A DNA stretch of 64,000 nt from an uncultured Psychroserpens sp. GTDB lineage: Bacteria; Bacteroidota; Bacteroidia; Flavobacteriales; Flavobacteriaceae. The stretch covers positions 186,001 to 250,000 of the forward strand of contig CANLEE010000001.1 in NCBI GenBank assembly GCA_947489585.1. Direction: 5' to 3'. The notes beneath the pieces are model-generated. The model was not told the origin of the DNA and made no database searches. It was given only the letters and a program-made list of their open reading frames with translations. The first letter of the stretch is position 1, and each line of letters opens with the position of its first letter. The position numbers and the translations under genes were made by a program. Below, one piece after another: positions 18,801 to 26,196 of the stretch.

Positions 18801-18925
18801 CCAGGCAACGGCAATGCGTCTATAGCTGATGTAACTGTACCTGTGATCGTTTTCTCCTGAGCCAACATTGTAGCTGTATTTAATAAGAAGAGCACCATCA
18901 CTAAAACATAATTTTTTACTTTCAT
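15881..18925 (-). CDS. SusC/RagA-family TonB-linked outer membrane transporter
   Basis: 1014 residues. Signal peptide (cut near LAQEK), a CarboxypepD_reg-like domain (residues about 24-100, GTVTSAIDALPLPGVSVIVKGT...TDFDGNYSI), then a TonB plug with the SusC signature (GQVAGLNITTGNGQPGG, INLRGVSSLSG, LFIIDGVPV, VLKDAGATAIYGNRGANGVVLI), and a long beta-barrel ending in an aromatic-terminated strand (YSVGIEFGF). There is no extra N-terminal secretin/STN domain, so it is not of the FecR/ECF-signalling type. It imports a ligand delivered by SusD using TonB energy, is first in a four-gene operon and has a long leader. Confidence 0.96.
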   Translation of the reverse strand: MKVKNYVLVMVLFLLNTATMLAQEKTITGTVTSAIDALPLPGVSVIVKGTSRGVQTDFDGNYSIKASANETLVFSYVGNKTVEELVGNRSTINVALQEDVASLEEVVIEAYRTSTAEKSNIASTTITAKTVEARPNASFAQTLQGQVAGLNITTGNGQPGGDSTINLRGVSSLSGNTEPLFIIDGVPVDEDNFRSLNPNDIESLSVLKDAGATAIYGNRGANGVVLIKTRRGSYNSGLKINYIGTTAFSELQSNDYNLMNSREQLQLEKDFGSGFGATLSDAELAIRAQQTNTDWLDVFFGTGLTQSHTLNLASGGENINSFTSFGYTDQEGILKKASTLKRFNFRSNISGKSSNDKFNYGTSFTFNYSESNEPNAIDGSAGSINRNFVLGANQSVPYISPASYVPGEGGNIPVLFVNTPLFLLDRRDTYTRREDEIKVIANVNASYKITDNLTFRTSFGGDFTDEQLLRVEAPNSFNAQLFAVTGDNTPGFSDQDTRRSVALNFNNSLTWSKVFADKHSLEVSLFTEYFKAHRRSFGFRQLGFDPATFSPGDGAAFVNDNANDDNYVDTGRATVRDAGLFSYFGFVDYDYDSKYGFSATVRRDASYRFSASNRWGTFWSVAGRWNISNEAFMEDSIFDQLKLRASYGTTGNQRIVAVVGQFAYFAAADLTENFFNTGGQYGGVNGLSVGQIGNNDLKWETIIQANIGLDFALIDNRLRGSFDVYQRNTEDLFVNTPIAPSLNGGVTGINANVGELQNSGFDVELHYDLFKSREEGGLNVTLNVVGNYNKQEIVSLGAGGDQPLVRRVGGVIGELFVAPYMGVNPANGNLLFLDIDGNLTEDLTTNDQRATGKNIFPDYQGSFGFDADYKNFFFTTQFNYTIGVYRSDFDMQGFLDPTAIGQFRHSRDILRAWTQPGDITDIPSLNATNASDEFLSDRNIRNSDYLRLRFIQFGYNVPKKVLDKIGFTSLRAFVSGENLVTWSKWRGFDAEALNASQNRYPTPKTYSVGIEFGF

Positions 18926-19500
18926 AAATTCTAATTTTAATTATTACGAGTTAGTTATAGTGCAATATGAAAAGGCAGGCAGTGAAGTGGTTTTATTTTT
19001 GAAGACTAACTCAAAATAATTACTCTTATGAAATTAAAGTTAACATGGTTTAATGCATAATAAGTCACACCAGCACCACCATGCCTTTTGCAATTGCTAG
19101 TGTAAAAAAAGACAGTAAATGCCTGTAGTAGTGTAATCCCGATAATAATTTCCATATTTCCGACAACTATTTACTTTATAGCATATGATTTAACAAATTA
19201 AGTTTGTAAGCTGTATTTTGAAGTGAAGAAATAGTAAAATCAAAAAACAATAATTCATGTTAAAAACATCTAACATTCACGATTTAGTGACGAGTAAAAC
19301 AAGAACATTTGTTGATTAGAGGACAATATAAATAACACGTTTGTTCCTACTTAATGGAGATATCAACAACAAGTGAATATATCAATATTTCTAATTGTTA
19401 AATTACACATAACAAAAACAACAATAAGTGTTAAAAAAGAATACACAACAAGAAAATATGGAAGTTATAAGTTGTTAGCTAAGTAACATTTAAGAAATAA
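18926..19500 (-). promoter_or_regulatory. Long control region and leader of the SusCD operon
   Basis: 575 bases without a convincing ORF. It holds the 18-base element TAATCCCGATAATAATTT (19134-19151) that is repeated exactly upstream of the regulator gene at 21057. It also holds a long-range inverted repeat (TGCCTTTT near 19082-19089 against AAAAGGCA near 18970-18977) that could fold the susC leader. A plus-strand TATTTTTG (18994-19001) fits a -7 element for an antisense transcript, but no -33 partner was identified. SusC leaders in Bacteroides can be targets of antisense RNAs; whether that applies here is inference. Confidence 0.5.
19134..19151 (-). repeat. 18-base element shared with the regulator promoter (copy upstream of susC)
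   Basis: TAATCCCGATAATAATTT on the plus strand is an exact copy of 21113-21130. Both lie upstream of minus-strand transcription units and in the same orientation relative to transcription, here about 210 bases before the susC start codon. Likely a common operator. Confidence 0.6.
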
Positions 19501-21057
19501 TTAAGCAATACTTAACATTCTACTTTTATACTGTGTTGGAGTAAGCCCAGTTCTTTTTTTGAAAGCATTATTAAATGATACTTTATTGTTAAAACCTACT
19601 TCATAAAGGATTTCGGTAATATTTAAATTATTATGTCTGCTTATCAATAATTCTTTTGCTTCATCAATTCTAAAGTCATTGAGAAACTCAAAGAAATTCT
19701 CTTTGAAATGCTCATTAATGATTTGCGATGTATTATGCTTAGAAGTACCAAGCCTATCGGCCAAAATCTCTAAGCTTATATTATTTTCTTTATACACTTG
19801 TTCATCAATCATTAACGACAACAACTTTTGTTTGAGTTCTAAAGACAAACTCTTACTTAAACCAGATTTCTTATATTTCACAAAAGTGAGCACTTCCTCT
19901 ATTCGGAACCCCCAAAACACTTCGGGTTGTAGATACCCCATAATACTTATTAATATAATGAAGAAAGATATCATAAATGAAATCATATAGTCCCATTGCT
20001 GATCAAAAAACGGAAAATTAACTAGCGTAAAATAAATGACATAGGATAGTATTAAACCAAAAAATGAATACATCAAATAATTAAGCCAAACACTAACATT
20101 ATCAGCAATATTAAATTTTTCTCTTTTTACATATGAATATATCAATACGAGATATATAGACATATGTATTATCCTTACCCAAGGGTTAAACAATAAATTA
20201 AGTAACGGAGCGAAGGCTGTTTCAGAAACGTCTATAAATAATCGACCTACATACAACAAGAAGCATATACTATAAGGAATAAAGTGATAAAAAATAAGTT
20301 TGAATTTAAGTTTCTCAGTAAACAAAGACTGAATATACATCAAAAGTAACGGACCAAAGAGGTATCCTAAAACTATAAAAAACTTATCTAGATATCTAAA
20401 TGGATAAATATAAATATAACCACTCCAATACAACACAAAAACGGCTAAAGTTAATGCAAATGAAAGTACAAATAAACCCAAAATAATATTAGATTTTTTA
20501 TTTCCTTTCTTTCTAAATATTAAAATTGAAAAGAGTAAAATTCCCTGAAATACAATGAATAAAAATATACTAGTCCACTTGTTTAAGGACGGTTTGTATT
20601 GAATCATTAATTTCTTATACTTAGGATTATTTGCAAGTACACTAAAATTTCCATCTTGAAACAAAGCCGAAGGCAAATTTTCTAATTGTAATGTTTTCTC
20701 TATATACTCAAGGCTACCATTGATATTATTGAGCTTCAACTCACTTAATGCTAAATTATAGTAGAGATTTTCATAAGTCACTTTCCCTGTTCCAACGACA
20801 TCCAGTTCATCTGCCTTGATAAAACTCTCTTTTGCTGCTTCAAAATTCACAACTTGGGTTTCACAAAGGCCCTTATTGTACCAAAACAGAGGGTTGTCAG
20901 AATTTTCATCTATAATCCCTTCTAGCAATGGAAGAATTTCATGGCAATTTTCTGCACGGAAATGTTCTAAAAGTTCATCTGACACATTACTTTCCTGCCC
21001 ATTTAATTGAAAAAATGACAAGGCACTTAATGAGATTAGTAGACGAATCCAAAGCAT
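19501..21057 (-). CDS. Membrane-embedded AraC-family regulator with TPR-like N-terminus
   Basis: 518 residues. A signal peptide or first helix (3-20) is followed by a TPR-like alpha-helical region to about 150 (PLFWYNKGLCETQVVNFEAA; ENLYYNLALSELKLNNINGS), which should be periplasmic. Then come seven or eight hydrophobic helices (about 165-385) and a cytoplasmic AraC-type double HTH (about 410-515: LEILADRLGTSKHNTSQIIN ... ITEILYEVGFNNKVSFNNAF, TGLTPTQYKS). This architecture lets a periplasmic signal control DNA binding from the membrane. It is encoded upstream of the SusCD operon on the same strand and shares an 18-base promoter element with it, so it is the probable regulator of that operon and perhaps of itself. 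Confidence 0.88.
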   Translation of the reverse strand: MLWIRLLISLSALSFFQLNGQESNVSDELLEHFRAENCHEILPLLEGIIDENSDNPLFWYNKGLCETQVVNFEAAKESFIKADELDVVGTGKVTYENLYYNLALSELKLNNINGSLEYIEKTLQLENLPSALFQDGNFSVLANNPKYKKLMIQYKPSLNKWTSIFLFIVFQGILLFSILIFRKKGNKKSNIILGLFVLSFALTLAVFVLYWSGYIYIYPFRYLDKFFIVLGYLFGPLLLMYIQSLFTEKLKFKLIFYHFIPYSICFLLYVGRLFIDVSETAFAPLLNLLFNPWVRIIHMSIYLVLIYSYVKREKFNIADNVSVWLNYLMYSFFGLILSYVIYFTLVNFPFFDQQWDYMISFMISFFIILISIMGYLQPEVFWGFRIEEVLTFVKYKKSGLSKSLSLELKQKLLSLMIDEQVYKENNISLEILADRLGTSKHNTSQIINEHFKENFFEFLNDFRIDEAKELLISRHNNLNITEILYEVGFNNKVSFNNAFKKRTGLTPTQYKSRMLSIA

Positions 21058-21071
21058 AGTTTTTTTAATAA

Positions 21072-21079
21072 CAAATATA
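21072..21079 (-). promoter_or_regulatory. Candidate -7 element for the AraC-type regulator gene
   Basis: TATATTTG on the minus strand, 14 bases upstream of the start codon at 21057. The shared 18-base element begins 33 bases further upstream, a position typical for an activator site. No clear TTG -33 box is present, which also fits activator dependence. Confidence 0.5.
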
Positions 21080-21112
21080 TTATAGGTACTTTAAAAATAG
21101 TCCAGATTTAGT

Positions 21113-21130
21113 TAATCCCGATAATAATTT
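21113..21130 (-). repeat. 18-base element shared with susC control region (copy upstream of the regulator)
   Basis: Exact copy of 19134-19151 (TAATCCCGATAATAATTT on the plus strand), 55 bases upstream of the regulator start codon. The flanking bases differ between the two copies, so the element is discrete and not part of a longer duplication. Confidence 0.6.
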
Positions 21131-21316
21131 ACTCTATTTATGATTTCTATAACATAAGAACTTTAAATCTCATTTTTATTAAGTTTTTATTAAGTTTTAC
21201 TTAACATAATAATCATTCCAAAAGAGCACAAAAAAGCCTCAATTGAATATTTATCCATAAGTAGGTATACTATTAAGGCATAGATTTTGTTTATCTTTAC
21301 GTATCAAACTATTATA

Positions 21317-22570
21317 ATGATTAAGAACATTTATTTTTTATTGCTAGCTATCCTAATTTCAATTCAGGGATTTAGTCAAGTTGAAGAAGTCAATCCGCCA
21401 GATTATATAAAAACGATTACTTTCAGAAGTAGAACATCCTCCCAAGGGCAGCTACCCATTATTCGGCTTGGCGAAGCTTTTCATCTAGAATTTGACGTGC
21501 TCACAACAGACGAGCCAGACTTTTATTACACCATTGAGCATTATAACTATGATTGGACAAAATCTAATCTTGTAAAAATGGAATACATGAAAGGGTTTGA
21601 TAATTTCAGAATTGTGAATTATGAAAACTCATTTAATGCTTATCAGTTATACTCGCATTATGATTTACAAATTCCAAATAAGCAAACTCGTGGTTTAACA
21701 AAATCTGGAAACTATATCATTTCAATTTTTAATGAAGATGATGAATTAGTTTTTACTAGAAAATTTATGGTTTTTAAAGAACAATTAGGTGTTGGGGTTG
21801 CCGTAAAACGTTCTCGAGATGTGAAGTATATTGAAAGCAAACAAAGCTTAGATATCACAATCAATTCTGGCGCTCTAAATTTAAATAATCCTAAGGAAAC
21901 TATTAAGACCGTAATAATTCAGAATAACAATTTAAAAACCGCAATTAAAGGCGTCAAACCTCAATATACTATAGGAAAAGAATTGATTTACAAATACACT
22001 AAAGAAACGGCGTTTTGGGCAAGTAACGAATTTCGCTTTTTTGAAACTAAAGATGTAAGAGGCGCCAATGTTGGTGTACAGTTTATTGATTTAAAAGATA
22101 TATATCACAGTTATTTATTTATAGATGGCGCTCGAGATAATCAACCATACACTTACAACCCAGATATTAATGGAAACTTTTTGATTACCGCGATTGATCG
22201 AGATAATGTAGATATTGAAGCCGATTACACTAACGTCCATTTCTCGCTATCTTATCCAAAACAAACTGATGGTAGCACTTTTTATGTCTATGGAAATTTT
22301 AATAATTACGCTTTAGGAAAAGAAAATAAACTGGTCTATAATGGTGATAGTAAACGCTATGAGGGTACTATTAAATTAAAGCAAGGTTTTTACAACTATA
22401 AATATGTTGTTGTTGATACCGACGGTAAAATCGATGAAGGTAAAATTAGTGGTAACTTCTGGCAAACCGAAAATAATTATAAGGTATTGGTATACTATCG
22501 TGATTTAGGTGCTCGATTTGATCAACTTATTGGATTTGGCGAAGCTACTTCGGTTGATATCTCTAACTAA
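21317..22570 (+). CDS. Type IX secretion system plug protein (DUF5103 family)
   Basis: 417 residues from the ATG at 21317. The open frame reaches back to 21287, but the signal peptide MIKNIYFLLLAILISIQGFS clearly begins at the later ATG. The mature N-terminus (EVNPPDYIKTITFRS) and following beta sandwich (EAFHLEFDVLTTDEPDFYYTIEHYNYDW, YMKGFDNFRI) match the family first called DUF5103. It is now known as the T9SS plug protein, which closes the periplasmic side of the SprA translocon. A C-terminal domain resembles a carbohydrate-binding-module fold (GSTFYVYGNFNNYAL, GFYNYKYVVVD). A TATCTTTA element lies about 20 bases upstream. The stop codon overlaps that of the convergent cysteine dioxygenase gene by 4 bases. 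Confidence 0.87.
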   Translation: MIKNIYFLLLAILISIQGFSQVEEVNPPDYIKTITFRSRTSSQGQLPIIRLGEAFHLEFDVLTTDEPDFYYTIEHYNYDWTKSNLVKMEYMKGFDNFRIVNYENSFNAYQLYSHYDLQIPNKQTRGLTKSGNYIISIFNEDDELVFTRKFMVFKEQLGVGVAVKRSRDVKYIESKQSLDITINSGALNLNNPKETIKTVIIQNNNLKTAIKGVKPQYTIGKELIYKYTKETAFWASNEFRFFETKDVRGANVGVQFIDLKDIYHSYLFIDGARDNQPYTYNPDINGNFLITAIDRDNVDIEADYTNVHFSLSYPKQTDGSTFYVYGNFNNYALGKENKLVYNGDSKRYEGTIKLKQGFYNYKYVVVDTDGKIDEGKISGNFWQTENNYKVLVYYRDLGARFDQLIGFGEATSVDISN

Positions 22571-23097
22571 TTATTAAACGTTAGCTGCTTAAACGTATCA
22601 TAACTTAGCTTCCTCTGAATAAATTGTTGAGAACTTTCATCAAAAGACACACAATTCTCAATAGGTTTTGCATAAAGGTGTAAACTTATTGATTTTCCTC
22701 TAAAAGTGTTTTTTAATTTATGAAACCCTATTTTATCATTCATAAATGAGAATTTATTAGGCAATATTTTCTCTGAACGCTCTTCACGCAAATAAGAATC
22801 ATTGTCAACAGTATAATATACTTCTTCCAACATTCCTTCTAGCAAATATACCCAACAATCCTCACCATCATGACCATGTATAGCAGTTTCCTGTCCTTGG
22901 TCCCAACACAATAAAATAAGTTCAAAATCGGTATCCTTATACATACAATTTCGAGTATATCGCTTTTTAGACCAACTCTCATAAGGAGTGAAATTTATTG
23001 AGCTAAAATCGAAATTATTAAGTATCGTGTTGTAATCTTCTGTTGAAGATTGCGACAGTATTGCTATTAGTTTTTGAATATTCTCTTGTGACTTCAA
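22567..23097 (-). CDS. Cysteine dioxygenase (type I, cupin fold)
   Basis: 176 residues, starting at TTG (23097); no usable in-frame ATG lies upstream. It converts cysteine to cysteine sulfinate with O2 and iron. The three iron ligands are visible as His74 and His76 (TAIHGHDG) and His126 (GFHKLKN). Arg49 (YTRNCMY) fits the carboxylate-binding position. Cys81 (EDCWVYLLEG) and Tyr142 (SLHLYAKP) align with the Cys and Tyr that form the thioether cofactor in animal enzymes; many bacterial homologues lack that cysteine. The gene is divergent from a PLP decarboxylase gene with a 95-base shared promoter region, which points to a cysteine sulfinate to hypotaurine route. Confidence 0.85.
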   Translation of the reverse strand: MKSQENIQKLIAILSQSSTEDYNTILNNFDFSSINFTPYESWSKKRYTRNCMYKDTDFELILLCWDQGQETAIHGHDGEDCWVYLLEGMLEEVYYTVDNDSYLREERSEKILPNKFSFMNDKIGFHKLKNTFRGKSISLHLYAKPIENCVSFDESSQQFIQRKLSYDTFKQLTFNN

Positions 23098-23192
23098 TAT
23101 AAGTAATGGATATTTAAAAAGGATTTATATAATATTCCGAAAAAATAGGGATAAATTTACACAGAGCCAAAATTTTAGAACGATCTCATCAT

Positions 23193-24554
23193 ATGACAAA
23201 CGACTTAAAATTGTTTACAGAACTCGTTGAGTTTTTAATTTCCGAAGAAAAAAACAACCCAGTTGCCACTCCAATTGATACTCAATTATTATACAAAACA
23301 TTAGACCTTGAGCTCAATGACGAACCTTCAATTGATGCTAATTTTAAAAGTACTTTAAAAGATATTATCAAAAGCACACCTAAAACAGCTTCTACATCAT
23401 TTTTCAATCAATTATTTGGTGGACGAATAAATAGAGCAATTCTTGGTGATTTGTTAGCAGTCATGCTTAACAACAGTATGTACACGTACAAAGTTGCAGG
23501 CCCTCAAGTAGGTATCGAAAAAACAATTCTTCATAAAATATGTGATATCATTGGGTATCCAAAAACTGCAGATGGCACATTTGCACCTGGAGGCTCTATG
23601 AGTAATTATATGGCTGTATTAATGGCCAGAGATAAATATAATCCATCTGCTAGAAATGAAGGAATCACAAATAAGATGATACTTTACACCTCTGAAGTTT
23701 CACACTATTCGATTGCTAAAAACGCATCATTTATAGGTGTTGGCAGACATCAAGTAAGAGCAATAAAAACAAATGATAAAGGCCAAATGTTAGCTGAAGA
23801 TTTAGACATTCAGATCATTAAAGATATAGAACAAGGCCACCAACCTTTTTTCGTCAATGCTACAGCCGGAACAACAGTTTTAGGAGCTTTTGACAATGTA
23901 AAAAGTATTAGTAACGTTTGTAAAAAACATGATATTTGGCTGCATCTAGATGGCGCTTATTGTGGTTCGGTGATTTTTAGTAATCAATATAAATATTTAG
24001 TAAACGGGATAGAACACACAGATTCATTTAGTGTCAATGCTCATAAAATGCTAGGTACACCTTTAAGCTGTTCTATTATTGTTACTCAAAACAAAACACA
24101 TCTTTATCAATCGTTTGCAAATGATGCTGAGTACTTATATCAAACTAATGATGATGATTTTAACTTAGGTAAAACCTCACTCCAATGTGGTCGAAGGAAT
24201 GATGCACTAAAATTGTGGACATTATGGAAGTCGGTTGGAAGCAACGGGTTAGAATCTATTGTAGATCAACAGTTTAATCTAGCTCAAATTGCTCGAAATT
24301 ATATTAGTAATCATCCTGACTACACTTTATATAGTTACGAAGACTCAATTTCAGTATGCTTTAATTATAAAGCCATTCCAGCGAATAAATTATGTACAGC
24401 ATTATACGAAGATGCTCAACTCATGGTTGGCTTCGGAAATTTTAGAGGCCAAGAATTTGTAAGAATGGTAACGATAAATACGTTACTTAAAGAAAAAGAC
24501 ATCTTAAACTTTTTCAAGACCATCGAAGATTTTGCGATTTCAACTGATTTTTAA
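23193..24554 (+). CDS. Group II PLP-dependent decarboxylase, probable cysteine sulfinate decarboxylase
   Basis: 453 residues; glutamate/cysteine-sulfinate decarboxylase-like fold. The PLP lysine is Lys285 in FSVNAHKMLG, preceded by the Asp-bearing WLHLDGAYCG strand and the TAGTTVLGAFD loop. A C-terminal block SLQCGRRNDALKLWTLWKS closely resembles the corresponding block of animal GAD/CSAD enzymes. The substrate could be cysteine sulfinate, aspartate, glutamate or an aromatic amino acid. The divergent cysteine dioxygenase makes cysteine sulfinate the best guess, giving hypotaurine, a possible osmolyte or antioxidant. The protein is cytosolic, with no signal peptide. Confidence 0.82.
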   Translation: MTNDLKLFTELVEFLISEEKNNPVATPIDTQLLYKTLDLELNDEPSIDANFKSTLKDIIKSTPKTASTSFFNQLFGGRINRAILGDLLAVMLNNSMYTYKVAGPQVGIEKTILHKICDIIGYPKTADGTFAPGGSMSNYMAVLMARDKYNPSARNEGITNKMILYTSEVSHYSIAKNASFIGVGRHQVRAIKTNDKGQMLAEDLDIQIIKDIEQGHQPFFVNATAGTTVLGAFDNVKSISNVCKKHDIWLHLDGAYCGSVIFSNQYKYLVNGIEHTDSFSVNAHKMLGTPLSCSIIVTQNKTHLYQSFANDAEYLYQTNDDDFNLGKTSLQCGRRNDALKLWTLWKSVGSNGLESIVDQQFNLAQIARNYISNHPDYTLYSYEDSISVCFNYKAIPANKLCTALYEDAQLMVGFGNFRGQEFVRMVTINTLLKEKDILNFFKTIEDFAISTDF

Positions 24555-24636
24555 ATCAGTTAGTCGGTTGTTTTTCAAAAAATTGTTAAAATTTTGCATA
24601 ATTTAAAAAAAGTCTTCAATTTAGATAGAAATTAGT

Positions 24637-24644
24637 TATTTTTG
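24637..24644 (+). promoter_or_regulatory. Candidate -7 element for apaG
   Basis: TATTTTTG matches TAnnTTTG, 22 bases upstream of the apaG ATG. No convincing -33 TTG was found. Confidence 0.4.
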
Positions 24645-24666
24645 TAGGCTATTATTGGGATAATTC

Positions 24667-25053
24667 ATGGTTCAACAAGTTACAAGTGGTATAAAAATTT
24701 CTGTCGAGACATCTTTCGAAGGCACATTTTATAAAAATTATAAAGTGCACTTTGCGTTTGGATACAAAGTAACGATAGAAAACCAAAGTAAAGACTCTGT
24801 ACAATTAAACTCAAGATATTGGAGAGTTTTAGATGCTCTTAATAATGCAGAAATTATTGAAGGTGAAGGCGTCATTGGCAAAAAACCTGTTTTAAAACCT
24901 GGTGAATCACATACCTATAACTCTGGTTGTTTACTAACATCGCCATTTGGTGCAATGCAAGGGCACTACAATATGGTTAACTTCACTAATACCAATAAAT
25001 TTAAAGTTATTATCCCAACTTTTAAGTTAAGCGCACCTTTCGCTATTAACTAA
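24667..25053 (+). CDS. apaG: ApaG family protein
   Basis: 128 residues, the usual length of ApaG. The fibronectin-III-like beta sandwich is visible with family signatures HFAFGYKVTIENQS, VQLNSRYWRVLDA, EGEGVIGKKPVLKPGESHTYNSG and the C-terminal MQGHYNMV. ApaG proteins are linked to Co2+/Mg2+ resistance and Ap4A effects in enterobacteria, but the biochemical role is unclear; the protein is cytosolic. The gene stands alone between the decarboxylase and a convergent gene whose stop is 6 bases away. Confidence 0.92.
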   Translation: MVQQVTSGIKISVETSFEGTFYKNYKVHFAFGYKVTIENQSKDSVQLNSRYWRVLDALNNAEIIEGEGVIGKKPVLKPGESHTYNSGCLLTSPFGAMQGHYNMVNFTNTNKFKVIIPTFKLSAPFAIN

Positions 25054-25059
25054 TACATA

Positions 25060-26058
25060 TCATCTGTAATTTTCTTGGAATTCAAATCTGAAGGTCATAT
25101 CATTCTGTACTATATGAAAGAATTGACAGTTAGAATAATATACAAATTGGTGTTCTGATTGAATATCAAAACCTTCCGAGGTAATTTTATAAATCCCATC
25201 ACAATCTATGTTTCCGTAAGGTGAAATGCGTCTAAATCTAAACTCATTTTTATTCGCTAAATCATAAATTTCAAACCATGCACCAGTACCAATTCCACTT
25301 AACCATTGTGCATGCGCCTCTTTAATGTGATTATGTTTTGGTTCGAGTGTTCCAACCAAACTAGATTTATATCCTTTTAAAGTATCTAAGAAAAGTCGTC
25401 TATTTTCTTTACTAACTGTCGAATCAAATTTTGAAATTTCACCAGCTTCAGAAACCATATAAACATAATTCTCTGTATCAGCTTTTACGACATTTCCAAT
25501 TGTACTCGGCGTAAAACTCTTAGATGCTATGAGTTTGTTTTTAATAGAATTGTTAGTTACACTAGCAATCAAATTATCTGTCACAAAACGCGAACAGTTG
25601 CTAGCCTCTTTTTTAAAAGCAGCATAACGAATAAGTCCTTTACTTTGCATGGCCGTAATATGCGCTTTAGACTTTTCATAATCTATTGCATTACATACAG
25701 AAGCATGTAAATTACCACTCCCATGAGTGAGCTCAGGATGTGTTGCCAAAAACTTTAGAATCTCATCTAAATTTTTAATTGCATCATTTTCAATATGTGC
25801 TGTAATCGGAAAATTGAGTTCGAAATCAGTTTCTCGTCCTCTAATCCTTCCATTAGGTACAGATGTAATATATCTTCCAAAATCATAATATTCTAAAACT
25901 CCAGTAGATTTATCAATCAACACTAAAGCTGCATGACCAGCTCTTACATGTTTCTTATTTCCAACACATAAAAATCTAAGAAATGGAGAATACCATTCTT
26001 TTGCATGCGAGACAATAGTTTCAGGATATGCTAGGGTTAAGATGATTCCGTCGTTCAT
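25060..26058 (-). CDS. DUF6695-like protein, possible papain-like fold
   Basis: 332 residues, no signal peptide. From memory this resembles the flavobacterial DUF6695 family. An N-terminal segment RAGHAALVLIDKSTG followed by YYDFGRYI, and a later EASNCSRFVTDNL, recall the His and Cys blocks of permuted NlpC/P60 (papain-like) proteins. That would make His and Cys candidate catalytic residues. The C-terminal third is beta-rich (AWFEIYDL, FRFRRISPYGNIDCDG, HQFVYYSNCQFFHIV). No pathway can be assigned, and the neighbours (apaG, pruA) give no clue. Confidence 0.6.
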   Translation of the reverse strand: MNDGIILTLAYPETIVSHAKEWYSPFLRFLCVGNKKHVRAGHAALVLIDKSTGVLEYYDFGRYITSVPNGRIRGRETDFELNFPITAHIENDAIKNLDEILKFLATHPELTHGSGNLHASVCNAIDYEKSKAHITAMQSKGLIRYAAFKKEASNCSRFVTDNLIASVTNNSIKNKLIASKSFTPSTIGNVVKADTENYVYMVSEAGEISKFDSTVSKENRRLFLDTLKGYKSSLVGTLEPKHNHIKEAHAQWLSGIGTGAWFEIYDLANKNEFRFRRISPYGNIDCDGIYKITSEGFDIQSEHQFVYYSNCQFFHIVQNDMTFRFEFQENYR

Positions 26059-26148
26059 ATAAAAAATATTGGCAGCAACTTACAAAAAATTACCGATTAT
26101 TTTAACCTTGTTTTAATACTTGACAATTCATTAGTCGTCAAAAAATCG

Positions 26149-26156
26149 TAACTTTG
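26149..26156 (+). promoter_or_regulatory. Candidate -7 element for pruA
   Basis: TAACTTTG, 40 bases upstream of the pruA ATG, matches TAnnTTTG. A TTG at 26120-26122 lies 26 bases before it, slightly longer than the usual spacer. Confidence 0.5.
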
Positions 26157-26196
26157 CACCTTCAAAATAATAATGAATTTTTAAACCAAAATTAAG

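Noticed and set aside
12600..18925. Classifying the SusCD operon as a polysaccharide utilisation locus
   Set aside because: No carbohydrate-active enzyme is encoded nearby; SusCD pairs also import peptides and other ligands.
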